Assembly (NCBI GenBank): GCA_015680905.1 | Contig: CM027380.1 | Coordinates: forward strand, 19,548,001 to 19,612,000 | DNA length: 64,000 bases | Source: Coptis chinensis | Taxonomy: Eukaryota > Streptophyta > Magnoliopsida > Ranunculales > Ranunculaceae | Direction: 5' to 3' | Shown here: piece by piece, positions 36,151-48,700 of the stretch | Position numbering within the stretch: the first letter of the stretch is position 1 | Layout: every line of letters begins with the position of its first letter | Program-made: the position numbers and the translations under genes | Notes under the pieces: generated by a model | What the model saw: only the letters and a program-made list of their open reading frames with translations | Told to the model about the DNA's origin: nothing | Databases searched by the model: none

Positions 36151-36434
36151 TGTAGAAAGCTGTATATTGCTTTTTATGTATAAAGTGCAGGCCGTGCTCA
36201 GATATTAGTATGATGGAGCGCACCTCGCGTCTCAGGCATGACCGAAGTCCAGTAGCTTGGGCGCACTCTGCGCCCTTCTCCTATACAAACAAGACGCACC
36301 CTGCGCCCTGTGTTTCTCAAGCCACTGACTGTGTTGTTTCTATTTGTAGCAACCTCTATATAAACAATTGTAATCTCTTTAAAATACAATCAAATAAATA
36401 TACACTGAATTGAATTGAATCATCTGATTCTACA
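36151..36434 (+). repeat. copia 3' LTR
   Basis: 284 bp, TGTAGAAAGC...TTCTACA, followed by the GAACA duplication. Confidence 0.92.
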
Positions 36435-36542
36435 GAACAGTCTGAGATATAGACATGATTGACCGACAGATGACTGCACCAAGGATGTTATTAGGGTGGG
36501 TTCATTTTGTTGATTATGGCAAGAGATGCTGATGTCGCCATG

Positions 36543-36550
36543 TATATATA
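36543..36550 (+). promoter_or_regulatory. candidate TATA box upstream of the phytosulfokine gene
   Basis: TATATATA lies about 620 bp above the ATG at 37173. This implies a long leader or a 5' UTR intron if used. No nearer strong TATA box is seen. Positions 36440-37172 hold no other recognised feature. Confidence 0.3.
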
Positions 36551-37172
36551 ACCCAGCCAAGTTTTCGAACCGAGAAGCTATAGTCCAGCACTCCAGCGTG
36601 TCAATGTCGAATCTCAACAGGGGCGTGGACTTGGATTACCAAAGTTAAAGCCTATTGGGTTTTTATGGAAATGCTAGTCTGGTATAACTCACAATGACCG
36701 TTTGGGCCTTAGAAGTGAATAAGGAAATTTCAGCCTATTGGACTTTTGTTCGCACTCTTTTCTAGGAGCCTTGGTGAACGACTAAGAATTGTTGCATTTT
36801 TCAGACAGAAGGAATGAAGTATTTTTCAGACAGTTGTTTTGCTGATGATCAACGAACATATGTGCATCAGTGCATGGAACAGAGTGCGAGTGCTTTTGTA
36901 TTTTAAGCCAACCCATGTTCTTGAACAAAGGGCTTGTTGTAGTAGAATCAGGAAACAGGTCAACAGAAGGCTAAGTTGTTAATAGGAATATAGGATGAGA
37001 CAAAGACCAACCATAATGAGTTAGAGACATATGTTATAGTTTAGTGATCGATGATAAGGCTCATGTTACATGTAGCCATGTAGGTGCTATCATTCTTCGA
37101 TGTTCTCTTTGTGATATATTTCACTCATTGCTACAGCTTTCACTGATGAGTATGCACTGCAAAGGAGGAAAT

Positions 37173-37494
37173 ATGAGGTTTACAAGTCTCGCAGTCTATA
37201 TGATTGTATTGCTCTTCTCATTGTTATATGTTCTTCAAGGAAAACCTGACACAAAGGAATTGCAAGTGACTGCAGGAAACTCAGTAAATATGGTGAGTTG
37301 GTATTTGTTCGATTAATAAATATACCTAAACTTCTAATCTTCCTTTAGTTTATTTTGTTGACGATTTGAAGATTGATTTGATGCAGGGAAGGGCCAAGTG
37401 TGTGAAGAAAATGGGAGTTGAGTGCACAAATAACAGGCCAGAGCACAATCTTTATGAGCATGAAGATTACATATACACCAACTCGATCCCTTGA
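37173..37494 (+). CDS. phytosulfokine precursor with YIYTN core (two exons)
   Basis: Exon 1 is 37173-37292, exon 2 is 37387-37494; the 94-bp phase-0 intron has GTGAGT...TGCAG ends. The product is 75 residues. Residues 1-23 form a signal peptide (MRFTSLAVYMIVLLFSLLYV). The C-terminal part has C-x7-C and then EHEDYIYTNSIP. The acidic residue before YIYT is the tyrosine-sulfation context of phytosulfokine precursors, and two spaced cysteines upstream are usual. The classic core is YIYTQ; here Gln is Asn, a form I recall as reported in legumes (PSK-delta). The mature pentapeptide is disulfated, secreted and perceived by LRR receptor kinases to promote growth. An upstream in-frame Met at 37044 was not chosen because it lacks a signal peptide. 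Confidence 0.8.
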
Positions 37495-39708
37495 ATGAGA
37501 AGTCTTTCACACATCTCTGTGCGTGGTAGTCTGTAATGTCTTATTGTAATTTTGTCTGAGTGGAGATCCTTATTGTTGATATGGCACTCATGTATATACT
37601 ACTTGTTTTCTGGAATCTCTTCATTTAGTTTCAAGTTTTGACAGAAGGTGAGAGAGTAGTACGAAACAATATATCATGCTTGTGGTTCACTAGTCTTGCT
37701 CATTTGTACTGTACTTAAAGAGTTAAGAGAGATTAGCACTCTAGCTCTATGATCTAACACGCAGCACTTTGGTTGATTGTTCTCTTGCTATGTCTTTTGT
37801 TACAGACTTACAGTTGATGTTTCGACATCTCGTTGGTGTATCTTTTATTTTGCACCACACAGGCTCAGTTGTAGCTTACAAAAACAGAGATAGAAGTTCT
37901 AAGCTCGTGATAAAGTAACTTAGACAGACTGAGTTTCGTCCAGGTAAACCTAGCTCAAGCACTAGCATGGCCTGAAGGAACTAAACGTACCGCCTTTGGC
38001 AGTTGCTGGTCGACCACTTGAACCATCGTGGTATGAACGAGAGTGTTTAACGCTCAAATAAACCAGAACCACTACATTGGTGACTTCGATGCCTTAAACT
38101 TGGATTCCGGACTGTACCTAAACAAACAAATAAGATGTATTGCCCCCAAAACCAGGTTTCAGAACCCACCTCCTTCGGCTATGTCAACACTATTATATTT
38201 TGAGTGCGATCTTCACTGTACATATTCTGAATCAAGAATAGAAGCAATGCATCAAAAACCGTTGTTTAACGCAAACTAATTGTGCTTTGTGCTTTGTGCT
38301 TTGTAATTTGAATTTACGTAAGGAGGTTACTTTCAGCGTCCAGGAGCAAACTACCATTGATTTGCACACATTCTTGTACCTAAAACCAATAACCTCAAGC
38401 GCAAAATGTTGGCACCATGGGAGCATTGGTCTCACTGACATGATAATGGCTGAAACATAACTTTGATTTCGCGGATGATAACTAAAATTATGCAACAAAG
38501 TTACAGTATTTACAAGAATTCACCTCACTCGACTTAAATAGAAGTTTCACATTGTTTATCTATCACAACAAAAAGTTATTAAGCAACCCATTTCTGGACT
38601 CAAAACTGTCAAGTAGTCATCAGTGGCCACCATAAATTACAAATCTAGAAGAATCACAAAGGCCCCTTTCCCACAAAAGAATGTCAGAGTCCTGTAAAAT
38701 CGTCAAGAAATCTGTGGGGTAGAACTAAGAACTGGAATTTGAATCCAAAAATTCTGACTATACAGTAAATCCATTGCCGAAGTTGACAACCCTAATCAAA
38801 TCTTCCTCACGTAGCCTGGCTGCTGGACAACTCATTTCCATGTATGTTGACTCTGAAATGTGAATCTCACAAATTCATTGGTTTTAAAGGACAAATTATT
38901 GCAGTCCAATGTTTCACTACAAGGCTGACACTCCACTCTAATACATTCAAGCACCTAATAAGGAAATTGACAAAGGAGTAAACATTAATGCACATCATAT
39001 CTGAAGTTCCAGTTCTACATTTATATATCCAAACGTTGCATTTTTAGGAACGGTACACTTAATGCATCAAAGTTCATGTGGAACAGAGTTAAGAGTCTCC
39101 TTAAGGGCATATTTGGTTGATGAGCAAATACTCTATAAATATAGGTCTAACACAAGGTTATGCTGTTTTCACAATTTATATTTCAGGATAAAGTACTAGC
39201 CTGGAGCATTTTTACATTCATCTAAAGCATCCTAATGCTAAAAATGACTTCCGTTCTCCATTGGTTTAATGGATGGAATGCAGATGTCCCAATGGATGAA
39301 ATGTAGATGTCCCCAATGTTTCGTAAATAGATAAACAAGTACAAAACAAAACACCTGAAAAGAAGTGAGCAGCTTGACAAAGTGAATTAACAATAGATTT
39401 AAGCAAGAACGCTATACAATTGTTGGTTTGGATTGAAGAACACAAACACTATGGCAAAATAGTGAAATCAAGATCTAAGCTGTACAAAGGCATCTGATAA
39501 GAAAATTTTAAAAAATAGGATATTGTGTATGACTAGAAATTAGGTGTGTTATCATGAGTCAAATATATTTTGGGTATTGGAAGATAAAGATGATAATAGT
39601 CTTCCCATATAAACAAAAGTGTGAAAAAAGAATATCAGGTGTATACAGTAGAAAAAAGAAAAACGGATACTGCAATAGTTAAGCTAGCGGTACTCACACA
39701 CCTACAGT
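37495..39708. other. intergenic between phytosulfokine and ABC1 kinase genes
   Basis: It contains the 3' UTRs of both convergent genes. A small TGCTTTG repeat (three to four units) lies near 38280-38305, and an AGGGCATATTTGGTTG sequence at 39104 resembles a lone MITE end. No coding gene is recognised. Confidence 0.4.
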
Positions 39709-42700
39709 TCAAGCAATGCCCATTATCAGCTTCTCTTGTTGATCTAACTTTTTGACCTTGAGAATGCCAAACAGAATTTGAATGCTAAAAAAAGCAGAGA
39801 GTACATAAGCCGCTACAGCAGGCACCTAAAAGAAAATTTCTATCAGAATAAGCAAACAACACAGAAATTAGACACCACAACAAATTACAGAAGTAAGAAA
39901 TCAAAATCATCAACTAACCCGAATGGAATTGGTATATAAAATTGTGGCAAGATTTACAAGACTTCCAGCAGCTACAACCTGCAAATTAGTCAAAGAGTTA
40001 GATCAAATCAAAATCTAACTGCATAATTAATTGAAAACTCCACCTTTAGTTCATGAAACATATAAGAAAGAAAATAAAGTCAAAGAAAAAGAAAAAGAAA
40101 ATTAAACAATGAGGTTGGTACTCCTAAGATTACTTATACAAATGCATCAAGCTTCGAGAACCAGTACATGTCAAAACTAACCAAGTACCTGGATAAATGG
40201 ATTGCAATCCCAGGAAAAGAGTGGAGCAGAAGAACGCTCACTATAGGAATCAGTCTTAAATGGCAAATCAATACATCTACTCTACGTTCAGATATATCAA
40301 TATTTTTGTGCTTCCTTCAACACATTCCAATGATTTCATGATATTCGATAAGCTATCAAATTTCATAAATTTCTTTTTTTTTCCCCATTTTCTCTCTTTA
40401 TCTTTACATGTGTTTCCAAATAACTGTCACTAACAAAAAACAGAAAAACCTCCTAATAATCACATCATGCAACAGACCAGCAGTACTCACACTGCCCACT
40501 GTCTTTTGAACTGCTGCAACGCGTTGGAAAGCCCGTTCAGACTCCAAAGTTCGAACTCGAAGCTTCAGGTCACCTTGCTCCTGTGAATTAGAAAAAGAAA
40601 GCAGTTGATTAAGCTCAATTTTGCGGTATCCTATTGTTCGCAATCAATTAAATAATAGTAAATATATTCTAGAAGGATGTCCAAGTACTACCACCAATTA
40701 ACTAATACTAAAACATATTCTAGAAGGATGCCCAAGTATTACCAAGCGTTCAATGATATCAGCAAGCTTTTCAACTCTGTCGGCCTGTCTGAATAAATTG
40801 TAGAATGCACGAGACTGACGATCCCACCTCTTTCTAAAGTCCTGAATCATTTACATTGTTGACAAGAAAAGTAAGAAATATAGATCATATTTTATGGCAT
40901 TAATGTGTGAATAAAGGGAACCAGAATCTTGCCTTAATTACCACCTCAACTCCAGCTTCCCTAAATTTAAGTAACTCTAGTGCATAGCTGTTACATCAGG
41001 CAAAACATGTAAGACCATCAAAAAAGAAAATGCCAGGCTGAGACCAATCTAAGATAACTTAAAACCACTAAAATAAAAGTTTGAGACAGTTGAACAGAAA
41101 CTAACGGTTTGGCTATTTCTGTAATGTCAAATCGTGGATCAAGGCCCTTTCCGATGCCATCTAGGACTGCATAAATTGCAAAAATATATATACTGAGAAT
41201 AAACCTCTGCACTTTGTCAAAAACAGTATACAATAGGTTATCAGGTTAGCGGGTTGCTTAAGCACTATACCAGAAAATGCTCGAACAACAAAAGTGAAAG
41301 TAGCAGGAAAACGGAACGGTTGATTAGCAGCGATTGACAAGAGATCCTCTCCTATAAACACATTGCAGCATGATTAAGTAACAACGAAAAAGTATCCCAT
41401 GCCCAACAGTCTACATGAAAACAATCGAGACTCAGAATATGCACGATTAAAAGCCGGTACAATATAGTCAGATTCATCAAAAACAGTACAAACCATAAGC
41501 AAATATATTTTCAAACATATGAAAGCCTACTTGATGCAATTCATGCATCAGTTTAAGATGATAAAAAATAAAGTATGAAGCAAGACGATCCAATCATCCA
41601 ATCATCCAATCAATAGACAAAAGTATATAAAGAAAGAAGAGGCGAGGATGGATGGCTAATTCATATGAAAGAAAAGTCTATGCCCAACCACCTCTGTATT
41701 TATGGGATTTTCTAGTCTTGAAATTAGCAAGCAACAGAACCAGATGACTAACTGAGCAAACTGACACCAACAAATCTGATTTAGTGACAGGCAAATTCTT
41801 TGTGAAACTGACTTCTTCCTTGGTACATACGGTCCCAGAACACTAATATAACACTGATTACATAAATCTACTCTAGACTTGGTTTTTACCAATTGCTGCT
41901 AACCGTTGCTTCTTCTTTTCCATCCTTTCCTCCTTGCTTAATGGTCTTTTAAATCCAAGATCTGCTTTGGCCATCTCCCTCTCTTTTCTTTGCGCTTGAA
42001 GGCGCTCTTCAAAGCTGTAAGAGATTTAGTTCATTAGTAAGCAAAAACGGAAGAATAGAAAAGTAAAAAGAAATAGAGGGATTCAAGAAGATCAAAGTAG
42101 CATCAGACTCGGCAAGAGCTATTCATATACTAAACAGGAAAGAGGGAGTTCCATGGTCAGTTGAGAATGAGGTACAAGAAGTATGGGAGCTTGTACGAGA
42201 GTTTCAAGAGCTGAAAATGGTGCAGGTATACAGAGAATTAAACAGACCGAGCGACCACTTAGCCAACTTAAAGAGTCCACATGGTTCTATGGTTCATTAA
42301 TCCAATGGAAACAAAGTTGGGCAAAGATTATTTCTGAAGACCTCAATGGTACTATTTATGTCAGAAGCATATAAATGTCCTGAAAGCAGGTAGGCCCTGC
42401 TGGGGGAGGAATCTCAGAGGGGGCATAATGCCATGAGTGAACTGTAATTCATTTTTATTATTTAATTATAAAATAAAAATCGCTTGCATTTTTGCAAAGA
42501 AAAAAAAAATGATTTTGTTGTTCCTGTTGTTGTGGTTTTCCAAATCAAAAATGTTTTTCCTTTTAATGCTATGCACCTGTTGAGAAAGAACTGTGCTGTC
42601 CTTCTGACAGCTGTCATATCCCCAGTAGGCACAAGAACACCCATTTGAATCATAGCCTGAAGCACCTGGACGACAAAACAACATTTGACATATAGTTACA

Positions 42701-45700
42701 TCTTCTAAATGGACAAATCATCTCTCAAAATATAACGTATCAGTTTGGCAAACCATGGTGTTAACAACACTTGAACCCTCTCCAACTAGACTTTATGCCT
42801 TCCTCAATACTGGACAAGAGGGGGTGGAGGGGAGAATACCTTATCTGGATCCTTCTCGTAAACTCCGTAGAATGTTTCTAGTAAGCCTTCTCTGATGTTT
42901 GGACTGATACTGCAGGGGGTTCCAGAATGTAGATAATTTAAGTGTGAAAACTGAGCTGAATAGAACTACATAAGGGGATTAATCTGGCCAAACAACTAGC
43001 ACAAAATAGTATGAATGAAATCTAAAAGTATTATAATACCTTCCCATCATTCCGAAATCATAAAAGATTAGCCGTCCCCCATTTGCATCATCAACAGCAA
43101 TGTTTCCAGGATGCTGTAAATAAGAATACCATTAAAACGACCTGAAAGGTTTAACACGTTATTGTGTACACATCAATCTTTCCATACTAAAATTGTAACC
43201 CAAGTGTTCCTCACTCCCATAACCTAGAGAATAGATTTTTACTAAAACTGAATATTATACAGGTTAAAGCTATGTCCATCCATGGGTTCTGACCAGATAA
43301 ATAGCTGTTACAATCAGAATATCAGATTGAGGGTGTCTTGAACTTGTAGAGTTGTAAAGTTATCAAGGCGATTTTTCAGTGTTTCAGTATTCCAAAACTG
43401 ATAAATATTTCCCTTCAAACCTTGCAAATGCATATCCTTAGGCAGATGTGTGAATTTGATGTCAGGATAGATGGACAATCCTAGATGGATCCTAAGGAGA
43501 CACATGTTCACCTAATATCAGAACCTTTGTGTATGCTAATTTAGGCGGCCCACATTCATATTGCTTAGGACCTTACAGTGGGTCTCATGTTCCTAATTAG
43601 TAAATATCCATGCGGTTGTACTTTTTTTTTTATTATTATTTTTTTTTTTTATTTGCAAGCCTGTTTTAAATGAGATCAGTAACTCTTTGATGTTGGCGGG
43701 GTTCGAGCCCCAGACCTCTAGTATCATCACCCAAAGATTTTACCGACTTTGCTAGTCGGCACCTGCGTACTTTTTATTCTTGGTAAAAGAAGAGGTTGAA
43801 AAAGAAAGAGTAAGGATCTTTAGAAGCAAATTGCACTCGAACAGTACAAGCATCTGATTAAACTGACACTTCATGCTGATTTATCCTAATTGGAAACTTT
43901 GTTGAATTCTTCAGCACTAAAAGGAATGGTTTGGAACTCACAGGATCAGCATGGAAAAATCCATGAGACAGGATCTGCTCCAAGTAAGACTCAACAGCAT
44001 ATCTTGCCAACCTACAAAGGATGCAAATACAAGACTAAGTGATTTTTGCAAAGATTAAACGATTATATTCCTCTCAAATTGTATTGTATGATCTCTACTT
44101 TGAACTCTATACATGACACTTGCGAAGAAGATGATCCGTACCTCTGGCGATCAACACCAAGCTGATCTAAAGCTTTTATCCTATTTATCTTTATCCCGGG
44201 AACATACTCCATTGTCAGTACCTATAACCATAGCATAGCTCTTAGGAGAAGAACCAAAATTGTTGTACAAAGTTAAACCATGAGTTATAGGTGCTGACCT
44301 GAGGTGTAGTATACTCCCACAATATTGTTGGGACCTTCACGTAATCCATGTCTTTGAAATTGGTTGCAAACTTCTCTGAATTAGCAGCTTCTTGGGTGTA
44401 ATCAATCTCCTGTAATTAAATGATTTAAACATGAGAATAACATGAGTAGGTATCCTTTCAAAATTTAAGGGATCCTAGAGTCCTAGACTGAAGTGCTAAC
44501 ATGAGGATAACATCAAAATAAAAGTGGCATCAAGTAAAAGAATACGATAAAGATAAATATACAAACCTGATATAAGACGCTTGCACACTCGTCATAGATA
44601 GCAACCCAATCCCGTTTTGCACCATCTGACTTTGGATCAATCTTTTGAAGATATTCGGCTATTACCTGTACACAAAAAACATGCAAGTCCAAAGACATAA
44701 TGATCAAATTTGCTACAAAGATGTAATCAACTTAAAAATCGTGTATTTTTATTCATTACTTATCAATCACACTTCACATATTGAAATCAGTTTAAATGGA
44801 TCATACTGATATGAATACAAATGAAGTAATGCATGGTAATTGATGTAGAACATTAGTTGTTGTTGTCAGTGTCATGTGCATGCGCCCTTAGTTAAGTCCA
44901 AGCCCATGGTTTGAGTCCATTAGTTAGTTGTGACACATGTCGTGTTCCTATTAGTTTAAGCTTTCTAGGCTTAGTATAAATAAAGGCTTATAGTTAGGGT
45001 TTCAGGGAGTTGTTTTAGTTGTGTTTATGTGTGTTTTGAATTATTGAGTGATTATCAATAAAAGTGAGACTTTTAGGGTTTTACAAAATGTAGATTTTGA
45101 TTAAGTGTTGCTTCCGCCACTACAATCCACATTATTTGGTATCAGGGCGTGTTGATTTTTTTGGAGATTGGTGCAAAAACACTGTTCACGGTACTATTCA
45201 CTGAAACACTCTTCATGGTGTTGTTCACCAAGTTACTGTTCACCGCGAATCCAATTTTATTCTTGTAAATCAAGATATGTCTACAACGTCAGAGACGAAG
45301 AATTCATGGAGAACTCATGGATTCATATTAACCCCTAGAGTACGGATTGCTCGATTAGAAGAGTGGAGAGAAGCCTTGATACAAAATAGGTTTGATCGAT
45401 TAGAAGAAGCGACTAGTCGATTTAAGGAGGCTATGGTGGAGGTATGGTGGAGCTTTTGCAGCCCAAACCCCCCATTGTTGGTGGAGTTTCTATAGCCCAA
45501 CGTAAAACACCGGCTGTTGTTGATGACAACAAAGAAAAAGAAGGAATTTATGAAGTCGTAATGTCATGTCTTGAGCGTGATAACAAACAAAATCAGCAGG
45601 TTCATCACCTTCCTTTGCAACAAAGACGTCCTGCTGACTAGATCTATGAAGGTCTTGTTCATCCAATTCAGCAAGCATAAAGTGGTGGTTATATTGATCA

Positions 45701-48700
45701 TTTTCTAACCAATTTTGATAAGGTTTTTGCTCGCAGCCACAAAACACTTCAATGCATACTTCATGACTTCCAGTAGTATCCGTTGTGTTTCAAGAAAGGA
45801 GTACTAGCAGCATTGTGGTGTCATGTTATTCGTTTGAGCCGATATTTGGGCAAGATTCGATGTCGAATTCCTCAGAACCTCAGGAGGATGACGTATACAA
45901 GTTTGAAGTTTGAAGTTTGAAAAGCTTTTACATATTGGTGGGTTTTCATGTCAACAAGCTTGTGGATAAGCTTCTTCAACATGGGGAGAGTGATGTAGAA
46001 CATTAGTTGTTGTTGTCAGTGTCATGTCCATGCGCCTTTAGTTGAGTCCAAACCCATCGTTTGAGTCCATTAGTTAGTTGTGACACATGTCGTGTTCCTA
46101 TTGGTTTATGCTTTCTAGGCTTAGTATAAATAAGGGCTTATAGTTAGGGTTTCAGGGAGTTGTTTTAGTTGTGTTTATGTGTGTTTTGAATTATTGAGTG
46201 ATTATCAATAAAAGTGAGGCTTTTATGGTTTTACAAAGTGTAGATTTTGATTAAGTGTTACTTCCGCCACTACAATCTATATTATTTGGTATCAGGGCGT
46301 GTTGATTTTTTTGGAGATTGGTGCAAAAACACTGTTCACGGTACTGTTCACCGAAACACTCTTCATGGTGTTGTTCACCAGGTTACTGTTCACCACGAAT
46401 CCAATTTTATTCTTGTAGATCAAAATATGTCTACAACGTCAGAGACGAAGAATTCATAGAGAACTCATGGATTCATATTAACCCCTAGAGTACGGATTGC
46501 TCAATTAGAATAGTGGAGAGAAGCCTTGATACAAAATAGGTTTGATCGATTAGAAGAAGCGACTAGTCGATTTAGGGAGGCTATGGTGGAGGTATGGTGG
46601 AGCTTTTGCAGCTCAAACCCCCCATTGTTGGTGGAGTTTCTATAGCCCAACGTAAAACACCAGCTGTTGTTGATGACAACAAAGAAAAAGAAGGAATTTA
46701 TGAAGTCGTAATGTCATGTCTTGAGCGTGATAACAAACGAAATCAGCAGGTTCATCACCTTTCTTTGCAACAAAGATGTCCTGCTAACCAGATCTATGAA
46801 GGTCTTGTTCATCCAATTCAGCAAGCATAAAGTGGTGGTTATATTGATCCTTTTCTAACCAATTTTGAGAAGGTTTTTGCTCGCAGCCACAAAACACTTC
46901 AATGCATACTTCGTGACTTCCAGTAGTATCCGTTGTGTTTCAAGAAAGGAGTACTAGCAGCATTGTGGTGTCATGTTATTCGTTTGAGCCAATATTTGGG
47001 TAAGATTCGATGTCGAATTCCTCAGAACCTCAAGAAGATGACGTATACAAGTTTGAAGTTTGAAGTTTGAAAAGCTTTTACATATTGGTGGGTTTTCATG
47101 TCAACAAGCTTGTGGATAAGCTTCTTCAACATGGGGAGAGTGATGTAGAACATTAGTTGTTGTTGTCAGTGTCATGTCCATGCGCCCTTAGTTGAGTCCA
47201 AACCCATGGTTTGAGTCCATTAGTTAGTTGTGACACATGTCGTGTTCCTATTGGTTTATGCTTTCTAGGCTTAGTATAAATAAGGGCTTATAGTTAGGGT
47301 TTCAGGGAGTTGTTTTAGTTGTGTTTATATGTGTTTTGAATTATTGAGTGATTATCAATAAAAGTGAGGCTTTTATGGTTTTACAAAGTGTAGATTTTGA
47401 TTAAGTGTTGCTTCCGCCACTACATTCTACATTAGTAATACTCATTCCTAAAGATCCAGCTTCAATCTTTTTTCTACCATTCGCTATTCAAGTTGATATA
47501 CTCTCATATGATAGGAATTCCATACACATCTTGGTCAGGACCTTACATTCTCATCCTTGCTACACTAATGTTAACTTGCCAATTACTTCAAAAGTTCGAA
47601 CTTGTAGAGAACGCAGATTTTAATGTATGTCAAGAGGATAACATAGATGGGAGCAAGTGCCGACTGCTGACTAGTAAAGTCGGTAAAACCTTTGGATGAT
47701 GATACCAGAGGTTTGGGGCTCGAACCCCGCCAGCATCAAAGAGTTACTAATCTCATTTAAAACAGGTTTGCCAATGAATATATACATAGCCCGACTCCTA
47801 AAAAGACCTTAAATAAAGACCAAATCTAAAAAAACTCACAACTTTACCTACAAAATAATTTATAACCTAATCTTTTGTGCATATGATCTACAAACCATAA
47901 AGAACGTCTCTACAAAAATTCAACTCGTTTGATATTCTCTAACTGAGATAAAAATTGTTGTCCACTTTTGAAAAAATATCTAACAGTCCAGAAATGTCTA
48001 GTTTTTGCAATCATCTTTTGCCAATATTAAAAATTGTCAAACGAGTTAAATTTGTGTAGAGATGTTCTTTATGGTTAGTATATCATATGCACAAAATATT
48101 AGGTTTTAAATCATTTTGTAGGTTAAGTTGTGGTTGTTTTAGATTTGGTCCTTATTTAAGGTCCTTTTAAGAGTCAGGTTGTATATATATATATATATAT
48201 GGGGAGGGATCGAGGCACATTCATTATGCGCACATTATAGCCACATTTTCGACATACAAATGAATTAGGGCCTAGTTTTTTGTGGAGATGATCTCCCCAC
48301 CATGAAGATCACTCTCACAAAAAATCATAATATTTGGATATGTCTAACCATGTAAAAATTATTGTTCATTTGTGTTTATTTTTGAACTTTTCATCTAACG
48401 GTCTAAAAGTTTTGTAAGCATGTTCTAACGTTAGATTTCTTTGAATGAGCTAAATTTTTGTGAGCATGTTCGCCATGGTGGGGAGATGATATCTACAAAA
48501 AATCAGCCCTTAATTCAACTTTTAAGTCCATGATTTTGCTTGAATTAATTTACAATGTGGGTATAATGTGCGCATAAGAATGTGCCTCTATCCCTCCCCT
48601 ATATATATGGGGAGGGATATCCTTCTCTACAAAATAACTATTTAAGTTAACTTAAAATAAGTAGTAAGTAAAACTTCACCTAGAAAATGAATTCAAACCT

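Larger units (their letters stand above)
31030..36434 (+). mobile_element. Ty1/copia LTR retrotransposon, 5405 bp
   Basis: LTRs at 31030-31314 and 36151-36434 start TGTAGAAAG; the 3' copy ends TACA and the 5' copy TATA. A perfect GAACA duplication flanks it (31025-31029, 36435-36439). The primer site TGGTATCGGAGCC (31315) is complementary to initiator tRNA-Met, and the polypurine tract TGAGGGGGAG lies at 36141-36150. The gag-pol order is protease, integrase, RT, RNase H, as in copia. LTRs have diverged visibly and pol is broken, so it is an old copy. A Tourist-like MITE lies inside. Confidence 0.95.
44841..47434 (+). mobile_element. tandem short LTR retroelement: LTR-internal-LTR-internal-LTR
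   Basis: Three 294-bp LTRs (44841-45134, 45991-46284, 47141-47434) alternate with two 856-bp internal regions. LTRs begin TGATGTAG and end CACATTA/CTACATTA. A perfect GTAAT duplication flanks the whole (44836-44840, 47435-47439), so it sits as one unit. Each internal region has TTTGGTATCAGGGCG as primer site and ATGGGGAGAG as polypurine tract. The small size and lack of pol make it non-autonomous (TRIM-like). It occupies intron 5 of the ABC1 kinase gene. Confidence 0.9.

Noticed and set aside
37044..37172. Upstream in-frame start for the phytosulfokine precursor
   Set aside because: The extra 43 residues lack a signal peptide at the N-terminus and would bury the real one at 37173.
43690..43705. 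GGTTCGA-type B box suggesting a tRNA gene
   Set aside because: No cloverleaf can be formed; a matching copy at 47653 and an A tail indicate a SINE.
45277..46830. Duplicated small genes encoding near-identical peptides
   Set aside because: They are the two internal regions of a tandem LTR element bounded by LTRs, primer sites and polypurine tracts.
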